Shown here: piece after piece, positions 35,571 to 47,815 of the stretch
Layout of the letters: each line of letters begins with the position of its first letter
Position numbering within the stretch: the stretch's first letter is position 1
Source: Panagrolaimus kolymaensis
Taxonomy: Eukaryota > Nematoda > Chromadorea > Rhabditida > Panagrolaimidae
DNA length: 64,000 nucleotides
Direction: 5' to 3'
NCBI GenBank assembly: GCA_028622995.1
Contig: JAJQJQ010000021.1
Span: 2,976,001-3,040,000 of the forward strand
Program-made: the position numbers and the translations under genes
Notes under the pieces: generated by a model
The model's input: the letters and a program-made list of their open reading frames with translations, nothing else
Told to the model about the DNA's origin: nothing
The model's database searches: none

Positions 35571-36796
35571 ATTTTGGTGTTCAAACCATTTTCTTCGAAG
35601 AAAGGTTATTAATATTTTTTATTGCAGCATCATAATTAGTGACACCATATTCCAAAAATTCAAAGTGTAAAAGCAGACAACTCAAATAATTTTTTTTTAT
35701 TAAATACAAGCAATAAATTTTAAACCTGTTGATTTTGGTGTTCAAACCATTTTCTTCGAAGAAAGGTTATTAATATTTTTTATTGCAGCATCATAATTAG
35801 TGACACCATATTCCAAAAATTCAATTTCTCAAAGCTGACAACTCAAATATTTTTTTTTATTAAAAACAAGCAATAAATTTTAAACCTGTTTATTTTTGTG
35901 TTCAAACCATTTTTTTCGAAGAAAGGTTATTAATATTTTTTGTTCGAGCATCACAATTAGTGAAACCATATTCCAAAAATTCAAAGTGTTAAAACAGACA
36001 ACTCAAATAATTTTTTTTTATTAAATACAAGCAATAAATTTTAAACCTGCAGATTTTGGTGTTCAAATCATTTTCTTCGAAGAAAGGTTATTAATATTTT
36101 TTATTGCAGCATCATAATTAGTGACACCATATTCCAAAAATTCAAAGTGTCAAAGCAGACAACTCAAATAAATTTTTTTATTTATTTTAATACAAATTAT
36201 TTTAAACCTGTTAATTTTGGTGTTCAAACCATTTTCTTCGAAGAAAGGTTATTAATATTTTTTATTGCAGCATCATAATTAGTGACACCATATTCCAAAA
36301 ATTCAAAGTGTAAAAGCAGACAACTCAAATAATTTTTTTTTATTAAATACAAGCAATAAATTTTAAACCTGTTGATTTTGGTGTTCAAACCATTTTCTTC
36401 GAAGAAAGGTTATTAATATTTTTTATTGCAGCATCATAATTAGTGACACCATATTCCAAAAATTCAATTTCTCAAAGCTGACAACTCAAATATTTTTTTT
36501 TATTAAAAACAAGCAATAAATTTTAAACCTGTTTATTTTTGTGTTCAAACCATTTTTTTCGAAGAAAGGTTATTAATATTTTTTGTTCGAGCATCACAAT
36601 TAGTGAAACCATATTCCAAAAATTCAAAGTGTTAAAACAGACAACTCAAATAATTTTTTTTTATTAAATACAAGCAATAAATTTTAAACCTGCAGATTTT
36701 GGTGTTCAAATCATTTTCTTCGAAGAAAGGTTATTAATATTTTTTATTGCAGCATCATAATTAGTGACACCATATTCCAAAAATTCAAAGTGTCAA
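35571..36796 (+). repeat. Tetramer tandem duplication (unit 643 bp, two copies)
   Basis: Copies at 35571-36153 and 36214-36796 match at a 643 bp offset. Shared order: the 3' part of one monomer; an AATACAAGCAATAAA monomer with CAATTTCTCAAAGCTG (35821 and 36464); an AACAAGCAATAAA monomer with CTGTTTATTTTTGTG, TGTTCGAG, GTGAAACC and GTTAAAAC; and an AATACAAGCAATAAA monomer with CTGCAG and CAAATC. The copies separate where GTCAAAGC in the first corresponds to GTCAACAAAGC in the second. Confidence 0.82.
35821..35840 (+). other. Representative CAATTTCTCAAAGCTG variant of the monomer
   Basis: Here the usual CAAAGTGTAAAAGCAGAC is replaced by CAATTTCTCAAAGCTGAC, a cluster of changes inherited as a block. 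It appears first (as CAAATCTGAC) near 20820, and is common between about 45350 and 55040. In the later regions it is usually followed by AATATTTTTTTTTATT and an AACAAGCAATAAA linker. The clustering suggests a diverged monomer lineage or conversion tract. Confidence 0.8.
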
Positions 36797-37670
36797 CAAA
36801 GCAGACAACTCAAATAAATTTTTTTATTTATTTTAATACAAATTATTTTAAACCTGTTAATTTTGGTGTTCAAACCATTTTTTTCGAAGAAAGGTTATTA
36901 ATATTTTTTGTTCGAGCATCACAATTAGTGACACCATATTCCAAAAATTCAAAGTGTTAAAACAGACAACTCAAATAATTTTTTTTTATTAAATACAAGC
37001 AATAAATTTTAAACCTGTTTATTTTTGTGTTCAAACCATTTTTTTCGAAGAAAGGTTATTAATATTTTTTGTTCGAGCATCACAATTAGTGAAACCATAT
37101 TCCAAAAATTCAAAGTGTTAAAACAGACAACTCAAATAATTTTTTTTTATTAAATACAAGCAATAAATTTTAAACCTGCAGATTTTGGTGTTCAAATCAT
37201 TTTCTTCGAAGAAAGGTTATTAATATTTTTTATTGCAGCATCATAATTAGTGACACCATATTCCAAAAATTCAAAGTGTCAACAAAGCAGACAACTCAAA
37301 TAAATTTTTTTATTTATTTTAATACAAATTATTTTAAACCTGTTAATTTTGGTGTTCAAACCATTTTTTTCGAAGAAAGGTTATTAATATTTTTTGTTCG
37401 AGCATCACAATTAGTGAAACCATATTCCAAAAATTCAAAGTGTCAAAGCAGACAACTCAAATAAATTTTTTTATTTATTTTAATACAAATTATTTTAAAC
37501 CTGTTAATTTTGGTGTTCAAACCATTTTCTTCGAAGAAAGGTTATTAATATTTTTTATTGCAGCATCATAATTAGTGACACCATATTCCAAAAATTCAAA
37601 GTGTCAACAAAGCAGACAACTCAAATAAATTTTTTTATTTATTTTAATACAAATTATTTTAAACCTGTTA

Positions 37671-38273
37671 ATTTTGGTGTTCAAACCATTTTTTTCGAAG
37701 AAAGGTTATTAATATTTTTTGTTCGAGCATCACAATTAGTGACACCATATTCCAAAAATTCAAAGTGTTAAAACAGACAACTCAAATAATTTTTTTTTAT
37801 TAAAAACAATCAATAAATTTTAAACCTGCAGATTTTGGTGTTCAAATCATTTTCTTCGAAGAAAGGTTATTAATATTTTTTATTGCAGCATCATAATTAG
37901 TGACACCATATTCCAAAAATTCAAAGTGTCAAAGCAGACAACTCAAATAAATTTTTTTATTTATTTTAATACAAATTATTTTAAACCTGTTAATTTTGGT
38001 GTTCAAACCATTTTCTTCGAAGAAAGGTTATTAATATTTTTTATTGCAGCATCATAATTAGTGACACCATATTCCAAAAATTCAAAGTGTAAAAGCAGAC
38101 AACTCAAATAATTTTTTTTTATTTATTTTAATGCAAAATATTTTAAACATGTTAATTTTGGTGTTCAAACCATTTTCTTCGAAGAAAGGTTATTAATATT
38201 TTTTATTGCAGCATCATAATTAGTGACACCATATTCCAAAAATTCAAAGTGTAAAAGCAGACAACTCAAATAA
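37671..38273 (+). repeat. Dispersed duplicate, copy 1 (pair of 55261-55863)
   Basis: This 603 bp stretch recurs 17590 bp (109 monomers) away, the longest-range match I found. Shared markers: TTTTTTCGAAG with TGTTCGAG and GTTAAAAC; a CTGCAG A monomer with CAAATC and GTCAAAGC; a TTTTAATACAAATTATTTT monomer with CTGTTA; and a B monomer with AAACATGTTA (38141 and 55731). It ends at TAAT versus TAAA in the T tract (38274 and 55864). Similarity continues beyond that point with a one-base shift into an unusual TTTTTTTAAATACAAGC linker found at both sites. Confidence 0.83.
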
Positions 38274-39139
38274 TTTTTTTTTTTAAATACAAGCAATAAA
38301 TTTTAAACCTGTTGATTTTGGTGTTCAAACCATTTTCTTCGAAGAAAGGTTATTAATATTTTTTATTGCAGCATCATAATTAGTGACACCATATTCCAAA
38401 AATTCAAAGTGTAAAAGCAGACAACTCTAATAATTTTTTTTTATTTATTTTAATGCAAAATATTTTAAACCTGTTAATTTTGGTGTTCAAACCATTTTCT
38501 TCGAAAAAAGGTTATTAATATTTTTTATTGCAGCATCATAATTAGTGACACCATATTCCAAAAATTCAAAGTGTAAAAGCAATCAACTCAAATAATTTTT
38601 TTTTATTTATTTTAATGCAAAATATTTTAAACCTGTTAATTTTGGTGTTCAAACCATTTTCTTCGAAAAAAGGTTATTAATATTTTTTATTGCAGCATCA
38701 TAATTAGTGACACCATATTCCAAAAATTCAAAGTGTAAAAGCAGACAACTCTAATAATTTTTTTTTATTTATTTTAATGCAAAATATTTTAAACCTGTTG
38801 ATTTTGGTGTTCAAACCATTTTCTTCGAAGAAAGGTTATTAATATTTTTTATTGCAGCATCATAATTAGTGTCACCATATTCCAAAAATTCAATGTGTAA
38901 AAGCAGACAACTCAAATAATTTTTTTTTATTAAAAACAATCAATAAATTTTAAACCTGCAGATTTTGGTGTTCAAACCATTTTCTTCGAAGAAAGGTTAT
39001 TAATATTTTTTATTGCAGCATCATAATTAGTGACACCATATTCCAAAAATTCAATGTGTAAAAGCAGACAACTCAAATAATTTTTTTTTATTTATTTTAA
39101 TGCAAAATATTTTAAACCTGTTGATTTTGGTGTTCAAAC
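38274..39139 (+). repeat. Bridge of B monomers with CTTCGAAAAAAGG
   Basis: Two B monomers (near 38505 and 38670) carry CTTCGAAAAAAGG, a substitution that breaks the palindrome without changing length. One has AGCAATCAACTC instead of AGCAGACAACTC. They are followed by B with AGTGTCACC and CAATGTG, a CTGCAG A monomer with CAATGTG, and the start of the next duplicated block. No other feature is visible. Confidence 0.75.
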
Positions 39140-40775
39140 CATTTTCTTCGAAGAAAGGTTATTAATATTTTTTATTGCAGCATCATAATTAATGACACCA
39201 TATTCCAAAAATTCAATGTGTAAAAGCAGACAACTCAAATAATTTTTTTTTATTAAAAACAAGCAATAAATTTTAAACCTGTTGATTTTGGTGTTCAAAC
39301 CATTTTCTTCGAAGAAAGGTTTTTAATATTTTTTATTGCAGCATCATAATTAGTGACACCATATTCCAAAAATTCAAAGTGTAAAAGCAGACAACTCAAA
39401 TAATTTTTTTTTATTTATTTTAATGCAAAATATTTTAAACCTGTTAATTTTGGTGTTCAAACCATTTTCTTCGAAGAAAGGTTATTAATATTTTTTATTG
39501 CAGCATCATAATTAGTGACACCATATTCCAAAAATTCAAAGTGTAAAAGCAGACAACTCTAATAATTTTTTTTTATTTATTTTAATGCAAAATATTTTAA
39601 ACCTGTTGATTTTGGTGTTCAAACCATTTTCTTCGAAGAAAGGTTATTAATATTTTTTATTGCAGCATCATAATTAGTGACACCATATTCCAAAAATTCA
39701 AAGTGTAAAAGCAGACAACTCAAATAATTTTTTTTTATTTATTTTAATGCAAAATATTTTAAACCTGTTAATTTTGGTGTTCAAACCATTTTCTTCGAAG
39801 AAAGGTTATTAATAATTTTTATTGCAGCATCATAATTAGTGACACCATATTCCAAAAATTGAAAGTGTAAAAGCAGACAACTCTAATAATTTTTTTTTAT
39901 TTATTTTAATGCAAAATATTTTAAACCTGTTGATTTTGGTGTTCAAACCATTTTCTTCGAAGAAAGGTTATTAATATTTTTTATTGTAGCATCATAATTA
40001 GTGACACCATATTCCAAAAATTCAAAGTGTAAAAGCAGACAACTCAAATAATTTTTTTTTATTTATTTTAATGCAAAATATTTTAAACCTGTTAATTTTG
40101 GTGTTCAAACCATTTTCTTCGAAGAAAGGTTATTAATATTTTTTATTGCAGCATCATAATTAGTGACACCATATTCCAAAAATTCAAAGTGTAAAAGCAG
40201 ACAACTCAAATAATTTTTTTTTATTTTTTTTAATTCAAAATATTTTAAACCTGTTGATTTTGGTGTTCAAACCATTTTCTTCGAAGAAAGGTTATTAATA
40301 TTTTTTATTGCAGCATCATAATTAGTGACACCATATTCCAAAAATTCAAAGTGTAAAAGCAGTCAACTCAAATAATTTTTTTTTATTAAATACAAGAAAT
40401 AAATTTTAAACCTGTTGATTTTGGTGTTCAAACCATTTTCTTCGAAGAAAAGTTATTAATATTTTTTATTGCAGCATCATAATTAGTGACACCATATTCC
40501 AAAAATTCAAAGTGTAAAAGCAGACAACTCAAATAATTTTTTTTTATTTATTTTAATGCAAAATATTTTAAACCTGTTAATTTTGGTGTTCAAACCATTT
40601 TCTTCGAAGAAAGTTTATTTATATTTTTTATTGCAGCATCATAATTAGTGACACCATATTCCAAAAATTCAAAGTGTAAAAGCAGACAACTCAAATAATT
40701 TTTTTTTATTTATTTTAATGCAAAATATTTTAAACCTGTTAATTTTGGTGTTCAAACCATTTTCTTCGAAGAAAG
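39140..40775 (+). repeat. Block duplication with one-monomer indel, first copy (pair of 41401-43198)
   Basis: The order AATTAATGACACC (39191), AACAAGCAATAAA with GGTTTTTAATA, B with CTCTAATAA, B, B with TTAATAATTTTT and AATTGAAAGTG (39861), B with TATTGTAGCATC, further monomers with AGCAGTCAACTC, AATACAAGAAATAAA with GAAGAAAAGTT, and B with AAAGTTTATTTA recurs at 41401-43198. The offset is 2261 bp at AATGACACC but 2423 bp at GAAAGTG, so the second copy has one extra monomer. One TTAATATTTTTT/TTAATAATTTTT difference and one linker difference (TTTTTTTAATTC versus TTATTTTAATGC) also separate the copies. Confidence 0.83.
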
Positions 40776-41400
40776 GTTATTAATATTTTTTATTGCAGCA
40801 TCATAATTAGTGACACCATATTCCAAAAATTCAAAGTGTAAAAGCAGACAACTCAAATAATTTTTTTTTATTAAATACAAGCAATAAATTTTAAACCTGT
40901 TGATTTTGGTGTTCAAACCATTTTCTTCGAAGAAAGGTTATTAATATTTTTTATTGCAGCATCATAATTAGTGACACCATATTCCAAAAATTCAATTTCT
41001 CAAAGCTGACAACTCAAATATTTTTTTTTATTAAAAACAAGCAATAAATTTTAAACCTGTTTATTTTTGTGTTCAAACCATTTTTTTCGAAGAAAGGTTA
41101 TTAATATTTTTTGTTCGAGCATCACAATTAGTGACACCATATTCCAAAAATTCAAAGTGTTAAAACAGACAACTCAAATAATTTTTTTTTATTAAATACA
41201 AGCAATAAATTTTAAACCTGTTGATTTTGGTGTTCAAACCATTTTTTTCGAAGAAAGGTTATTAATATTTTTTGTTCGAGCATCACAATTAGTGACACCA
41301 TATTCCAAAAATTCAAAGTGTTAAAACAGACAACTCAAATAATTTTTTTTTATTAAAAACAATCAATAAATTTTAAACCTGCAGATTTTGGTGTTCAAAT
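40776..41400 (+). repeat. AATACAAGCAATAAA and TGTTCGAG monomers between two block copies
   Basis: This interval holds the remainder of a B monomer, then AATACAAGCAATAAA with CAATTTCTCAAAGCTG, AACAAGCAATAAA with CTGTTTATTTTTGTG and TGTTCGAG, and AATACAAGCAATAAA with TTTTTTCGAAG and TGTTCGAG. It ends in a CTGCAG A monomer with CAAATC. The same order of types is found near 45890-46200 and 54910-55440. Confidence 0.75.
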
Positions 41401-43198
41401 CATTTTCTTCGAAGAAAGGTTATTAATATTTTTTATTGCAGCATCATAATTAATGACACCATATTCCAAAAATTCAATGTGTAAAAGCAGACAACTCAAA
41501 TAATTTTTTTTTATTAAAAACAAGCAATAAATTTTAAACCTGTTGATTTTGGTGTTCAAACCATTTTCTTCGAAGAAAGGTTTTTAATATTTTTTATTGC
41601 AGCATCATAATTAGTGACACCATATTCCAAAAATTCAAAGTGTAAAAGCAGACAACTCAAATAATTTTTTTTTATTTATTTTAATGCAAAATATTTTAAA
41701 CCTGTTAATTTTGGTGTTCAAACCATTTTCTTCGAAGAAAGGTTATTAATATTTTTTATTGCAGCATCATAATTAGTGACACCATATTCCAAAAATTCAA
41801 AGTGTAAAAGCAGACAACTCTAATAATTTTTTTTTATTTATTTTAATGCAAAATATTTTAAACCTGTTGATTTTGGTGTTCAAACCATTTTCTTCGAAGA
41901 AAGGTTATTAATATTTTTTATTGCAGCATCATAATTAGTGACACCATATTCCAAAAATTCAAAGTGTAAAAGCAGACAACTCTAATAATTTTTATTTATT
42001 TATTTTAATGCAAAATATTTTAAACCTGTTGATTTTGGTGTTCAAACCATTTTCTTCGAAGAAAGGTTATTAATATTTTTTATTGCAGCATCATAATTAG
42101 TGACACCATATTCCAAAAATTCAAAGTGTAAAAGCAGACAACTCAAATAATTTTTTTTTATTTATTTTAATGCAAAATATTTTAAACCTGTTAATTTTGG
42201 TGTTCAAACCATTTTCTTCGAAGAAAGGTTATTAATAATTTTTATTGCAGCATCATAATTAGTGACACCATATTCCAAAAATTGAAAGTGTAAAAGCAGA
42301 CAACTCTAATAATTTTTTTTTATTTATTTTAATGCAAAATATTTTAAACCTGTTGATTTTGGTGTTCAAACCATTTTCTTCGAAGAAAGGTTATTAATAT
42401 TTTTTATTGTAGCATCATAATTAGTGACACCATATTCCAAAAATTCAAAGTGTAAAAGCAGACAACTCAAATAATTTTTTTTTATTTATTTTAATGCAAA
42501 ATATTTTAAACCTGTTAATTTTGGTGTTCAAACCATTTTCTTCGAAGAAAGGTTATTAATAATTTTTATTGCAGCATCATAATTAGTGACACCATATTCC
42601 AAAAATTCAAAGTGTAAAAGCAGACAACTCAAATAATTTTTTTTTATTTATTTTAATGCAAAATATTTTAAACCTGTTGATTTTGGTGTTCAAACCATTT
42701 TCTTCGAAGAAAGGTTATTAATATTTTTTATTGCAGCATCATAATTAGTGACACCATATTCCAAAAATTCAAAGTGTAAAAGCAGTCAACTCAAATAATT
42801 TTTTTTTATTAAATACAAGAAATAAATTTTAAACCTGTTGATTTTGGTGTTCAAACCATTTTCTTCGAAGAAAAGTTATTAATATTTTTTATTGCAGCAT
42901 CATAATTAGTGACACCATATTCCAAAAATTCAAAGTGTAAAAGCAGACAACTCAAATAATTTTTTTTTATTTATTTTAATGCAAAATATTTTAAACCTGT
43001 TAATTTTGGTGTTCAAACCATTTTCTTCGAAGAAAGTTTATTTATATTTTTTATTGCAGCATCATAATTAGTGACACCATATTCCAAAAATTCAAAGTGT
43101 AAAAGCAGACAACTCAAATAATTTTTTTTTATTTATTTTAATGCAAAATATTTTAAACCTGTTAATTTTGGTGTTCAAACCATTTTCTTCGAAGAAAG
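41401..43198 (+). repeat. Block duplication with one-monomer indel, second copy
   Basis: This is the partner of 39140-40775. The extra monomer is a B with CTGTTG near 41850-42010; its downstream junction has AATTTTTATTTATTTATTTT, a one-base interruption of the T tract that marks the site. The block ends where AAAGTT (43199) meets AAAGGT (40776). Confidence 0.82.
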
Positions 43199-45894
43199 TT
43201 TATTTATATTTTTTATTGCAGCATCATAATTAGTGACACCATATTCCAAAAATTCAAAGTGTAAAAGCAGTCAACTCAAATAATTTTTTTTTATTAAATA
43301 CAAGAAATAAATTTTAAACCTGTTGATTTTGGTGTTCAAACCATTTTCTTCGAAGAAAAGTTATTAATATTTTTTATTGCAGCATCATAATTAGTGACAC
43401 CATATTCCAAAAATTCAAAGTGTAAAAGCAGACAACTCAAATAATTTTTTTTTATTTTTTTTAATTCAAAATATTTTAAACCTGTTGATTTTGGTGTTCA
43501 AACCATTTTCTTCGAAGAAAGGTTATTAATATTTTTTATTGCAGCATCATAATTAGTGACACCATATTCCAAAAATTCAAAGTGTAAAAGCAGACAACTC
43601 AAATAATTTTTTTTTATTTTTTTTAATTCAAAATATTTTAAACCTGTTGATTTTGGTGTTCAAACCATTTTCTTCGAAGAAAGGTTATTAATATTTTTTA
43701 TTGCAGCATCATAATTAGTGACACCATATTCCAAAAATTCAAAGTGTAAAAGCAGACAACTCAAATAATTTTTTTTTATTTTTTTTAATTCAAAATATTT
43801 TAAACCTGTTGATTTTGGTGTTCAAACCATTTTCTTCGAAGAAAGGTTATTAATATTTTTTATTGCAGCATCATATTTAGTGACACCATATTCCAAAAAT
43901 TCAAAGTGTAAAAGCAGTCAACTCAAATAATTTTTTTTTATTAAATACAAGAAATAAATTTTAAACCTGTTGATTTTGGTGTTCAAACCATTTTCTTCGA
44001 AGAAAAGTTATTAATATTTTTTATTGCAGCATCATAATTAGTGACACCATATTCCAAAAATTCAAAGTGTAAAAGCAGACAACTCAAATAATTTTTTTTT
44101 ATTTATTTTAATGCAAAATATTTTAAACCTGTTAATTTTGGTGTTCAAACCATTTTCTTCGAAGAAAGTTTATTTATATTTTTTATTGCAGCATCATAAT
44201 TAGTGACACCATATTCCAAAAATTCAAAGTGTAAAAGCAGTCAACTCAAATAATTTTTTTTTATTTATTTTAATGCAAAATATTTTAAACCTGTTAATTT
44301 TGGTGTTCAAACCATTTTCTTCGAAGAAAGGTTATTAATATTTTTTATTGCAGCATCATAATTAGTGACACCATATTCCAAAAATTCAAAGTGTAAAAGC
44401 AGACAACTCAAATAATTTTTTTTTATTTATTTTAATGCAAAATATTTTAAACCTGTTAATTTTGGTGTTCAAACCATTTTCTTCGAAGAAAGTTTATTTA
44501 TATTTTTTATTGCAGCATCATAATTAGTGACACCATATTCCAAAAATTCAAAGTGTAAAAGCAGTCAACTCAAATAATTTTTTTTTATTTATTTTAATGC
44601 AAAATATTTTAAACCTGTTAATTTTGGTGTTCAAACCATTTTCTTCGAAGAAAGGTTATTAATATTTTTTATTGCAGCATCATAATTAGTGACACCATAT
44701 TCCAAAAATTCAAAGTGTAAAAGCAGACAACTCAAATAATTTTTTTTTATTAAATACAAGCAATAAATTTTAAACCTGTTAATTTTGGTGTTCAAACCAT
44801 TTTCTTCGAAGAAAGGTTATTAATATTTTTTATTGCAGCATCATAATTAGTGACACCATATTCCAAAAATTCAAAGTGTAAAAGCAGACAACTCAAATAA
44901 TTTTTTTTTATTAAAAACAAGCAAAATATTTTAAACCTGCAGATTTTGGTGTTCAAACAATTTCCATCGAAGAAAGGTTATTATTATTTTTTGTTCGAGC
45001 ATCACAATTAGTGACACAATATTCCAAAAATTCAAAGTGTAAAAGCAGACAACTCAAATAATTTTTTTTTATTAAATACAAGAAATAAATTTTAAACCTG
45101 TTGATTATGGTGTTCAAACCATTTTCTTCGAAGAAAAGTTATTAATATTTTTTATTGCAGCATCATAATTAGTGACACCATATTCCAAAAATTCAAAGTG
45201 TAAAAGCAGACAACTCAAATAATTTTTTTTTATTTATTTTAATGCAAAATATTTTAAACCTGTTAATTTTGGTGTTCAAACCATTTTCTTCGAAGAAAGG
45301 TTATTAATATTTTTTATTGCAGCATCATAATTAGTGACACCATATTCCAAAAATTCAATTTCTCAAAGCTGACAACTCAAATATTTTTTTTTATTAAAAA
45401 CAAGCAATAAATTTTAAACCTGTTTATTTTTGTGTTCAAACCATTTTTTTCGAAGAAAGGTTATTAATATTTTTTGTTCGAGCATCACAATTAGTGACAC
45501 CATATTCCAAAAATTCAAAGTGTTAAAACAGACAACTCAAATAATTTTTTTTTATTAAAAACAATCAATAAATTTTAAACCTGCAGATTATGGTGTTCAA
45601 ACCATTTTCTTCGAAGAAAAGTTATTAATATTTTTTATTGCAGCATCATAATTAGTGACACCATATTCCAAAAATTCAAAGTGTAAAAGCAGACAACTCA
45701 AATAATTTTTTTTTATTTATTTTAATGCAAAATATTTTAAACCTGTTAATTTTGGTGTTCAAACCATTTTCTTCGAAGAAAGGTTATTAATATTTTTTAT
45801 TGCAGCATCATAATTAGTGACACCATATTCCAAAAATTCAAAGTGTAAAAGCAGACAACTCAAATAATTTTTTTTTATTAAATACAAGCAATAA
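43199..45894 (+). repeat. Array neighbourhood 11a: TTTTTTTAATTC linkers, AGCAGTCAAC and AAAGTTTATTTA monomers
   Basis: About 17 monomers. A run of three monomers with the TTTTTTTAATTC linker lies at about 43450-43900; the third has TCATATTTAGTG (43872) and AGCAGTCAACTC. AATACAAGAAATAAA with GAAGAAAAGTT and alternating B monomers with AAAGTTTATTTA or AAAGGTTATTAA follow. An ACAAGCAAAATATTTT monomer with CCATCGAAG, TTATTATT and TGTTCGAG (about 44920) and an AATACAAGAAATAAA monomer with TTGATTATGG follow; both recur at 52170-52490. Confidence 0.8.
44331..45358 (+). repeat. Dispersed duplicate, copy 1 (pair of 51590-52617)
   Basis: This 1028 bp stretch recurs 7259 bp (45 monomers) downstream. 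It includes B with AAAGTTTATTTA and AGCAGTCAAC, B, AATACAAGCAATAAA with CTGTTA, the CCATCGAAG/TTATTATT/TGTTCGAG monomer (44981 and 52240), and the TTGATTATGG monomer. The left boundary is AAAGG versus AAAAG (44330 and 51589). The right boundary is CAATTT versus CAAAGT (45359 and 52618). Confidence 0.82.
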
Positions 45895-47815
45895 ATTTTA
45901 AACCTGTTGATTTTGGTGTTCAAACCATTTTCTTCGAAGAAAGGTTATTAATATTTTTTATTGCAGCATCATAATTAGTGACACCATATTCCAAAAATTC
46001 AATTTCTCAAAGCTGACAACTCAAATATTTTTTTTTATTAAAAACAAGCAATAAATTTTAAACCTGTTTATTTTTGTGTTCAAACCATTTTTTTCGAAGA
46101 AAGGTTATTAATATTTTTTGTTCGAGCATCACAATTAGTGACACCATATTCCAAAAATTCAAAGTGTTAAAACAGACAACTCAAATAATTTTTTTTTATT
46201 AAATACAAGCAATAAATTTTAAACCTGTTGATTTTGGTGTTCAAACCATTTTCTTCGAAGAAAGGTTATTAATATTTTTTATTGCAGCATCATAATTAGT
46301 GACACCATATTCCAAAAATTCAATTTCTCAAAGCTGACAACTCAAATATTTTTTTTTATTAAAAACAAGCAATAAATTTTAAACCTGTTTATTTTTGTGT
46401 TCAAACCATTTTCTTCGAAGAAAGGTTATTAATATTTTTTATTGCAGCATCATAATTAGTGACACCATATTCCAAAAATTCAAAGTGTAAAAGCAGACAA
46501 CTCAAATAATTTTTTTTTATTTATTTTAAAGCAAAATATTTTAAACCTGTTAATTTTGGTGTTCAAACCATTTTCTTCGAAGAAAGTTTATTTATATTTT
46601 TTATTGCAGCATCATAATTAGTGACACCATATTCCAAAAATTCAAAGTGTAAAAGCAGACAACTCAAATAATTTTTTTTTATTTTTTTTAATTCAAAATA
46701 TTTTAAACCTGTTGATTTTGGTGTTCAAACCATTTTCTTCGAAGAAAGGTTATTAATATTTTTTATTGCAGCATCATAATTAGTGACACCATATTCCAAA
46801 AATTCAAAGTGTAAAAGCAGACAACTCAAATAATTTTTTTTTATTTATTTTAAAGCAAAATATTTTAAACCTGTTAATTTTGGTGTTCAAACCATTTTCT
46901 TCGAAGAAAGTTTATTTATATTTTTTATTGCAGCATCATAATTAGTGACACCATATTCCAAAAATTCAAAGTGTAAAAGCAGACAACTCAAATAATTTTT
47001 TTTTATTTTTTTTAATTCAAAATATTTTAAACCTGTTGATTTTGGTGTTCAAACCATTTTCTTCGAAGAAAGGTTATTAATATTTTTTATTGCAGCATCA
47101 TATTTAGTGACACCATATTCCAAAAATTCAAAGTGTAAAAGCAGTCAACTCAAATAATTTTTTTTTATTAAATACAAGAAATAAATTTTAAACCTGTTGA
47201 TTTTGGTGTTCAAACCATTTTCTTCGAAGAAAAGTTATTAATATTTTTTATTGCAGCATCATAATTAGTGACACCATATTCCAAAAATTCAAAGTGTAAA
47301 AGCAGACAACTCAAATAATTTTTTTTTATTTATTTTAATGCAAAATATTTTAAACCTGTTAATTTTGGTGTTCAAACCATTTTCTTCGAAGAAAGTTTAT
47401 TTATATTTTTTATTGCAGCATCATAATTAGTGACACCATATTCCAAAAATTCAAAGTGTAAAAGCAGTCAACTCAAATAATTTTTTTTTATTTATTTTAA
47501 TGCAAAATATTTTAAACCTGTTAATTTTGGTGTTCAAACCATTTTCTTCGAAGAAAGGTTATTAATATTTTTTATTGCAGCATCATAATTAGTGACACCA
47601 TATTCCAAAAATTCAAAGTGTAAAAGCAGACAACTCAAATAATTTTTTTTTATTAAATACAAGCAATAAATTTTAAACCTGTTAATTTTGGTGTTCAAAC
47701 CATTTTCTTCGAAGAAAGGTTATTAATATTTTTTATTGCAGCATCATAATTAGTGACACCATATTCCAAAAATTCAAAGTGTAAAAGCAGACAACTCAAA
47801 TAATTTTTTTTTATT
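45895..47815 (+). repeat. 12-monomer block, first copy (pair of 50251-52171)
   Basis: This 1921 bp block recurs 4356 bp (27 monomers) downstream. Shared order: CAATTTCTCAAAGCTG; AACAAGCAATAAA with TGTTCGAG and GTTAAAAC; AATACAAGCAATAAA with CAATTTCTC; AACAAGCAATAAA with CTGTTTATTTTTGTG but normal TTGCAG; TTATTTTAAAGC with AAAGTTTATTTA; TTTTTTTAATTC; TTATTTTAAAGC; TTTTTTTAATTC with TCATATTTAG; AATACAAGAAATAAA; B; B; AATACAAGCAATAAA with CTGTTA. I saw no internal difference. TATTTAG at 47101 corresponds to 51457. Confidence 0.85.

Larger units (their letters stand above)
34721..38273 (+). repeat. Array neighbourhood 9: AATACAAATTA, TGTTCGAG and GTCAACAAAGC monomers
   Basis: About 22 monomers of mixed types: linkers AATACAAGCAATAAA, AACAAGCAATAAA and TTTTAATACAAATTATTTT, CTGTTTATTTTTGTG monomers with TGTTCGAG and GTGAAACC, and CTGCAG monomers with CAAATC. 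GTGTCAACAAAGC, a 3 bp insertion relative to GTGTCAAAGC, occurs three times (about 36791, 37277 and 37602), spaced by three and then two monomers. B monomers with AAACATGTTAATTTTGG occur near 35080, 35400 and 38140. A 62-codon GTG-initiated frame at 37276 is a by-product of the repeat. Confidence 0.8.

Noticed and set aside
37276..37464. 62-codon forward open frame similar to that at 24533
   Set aside because: The similarity comes from the shared monomer sequence. It again uses GTG and lies in a duplicated satellite block, so it is not independent evidence of coding.
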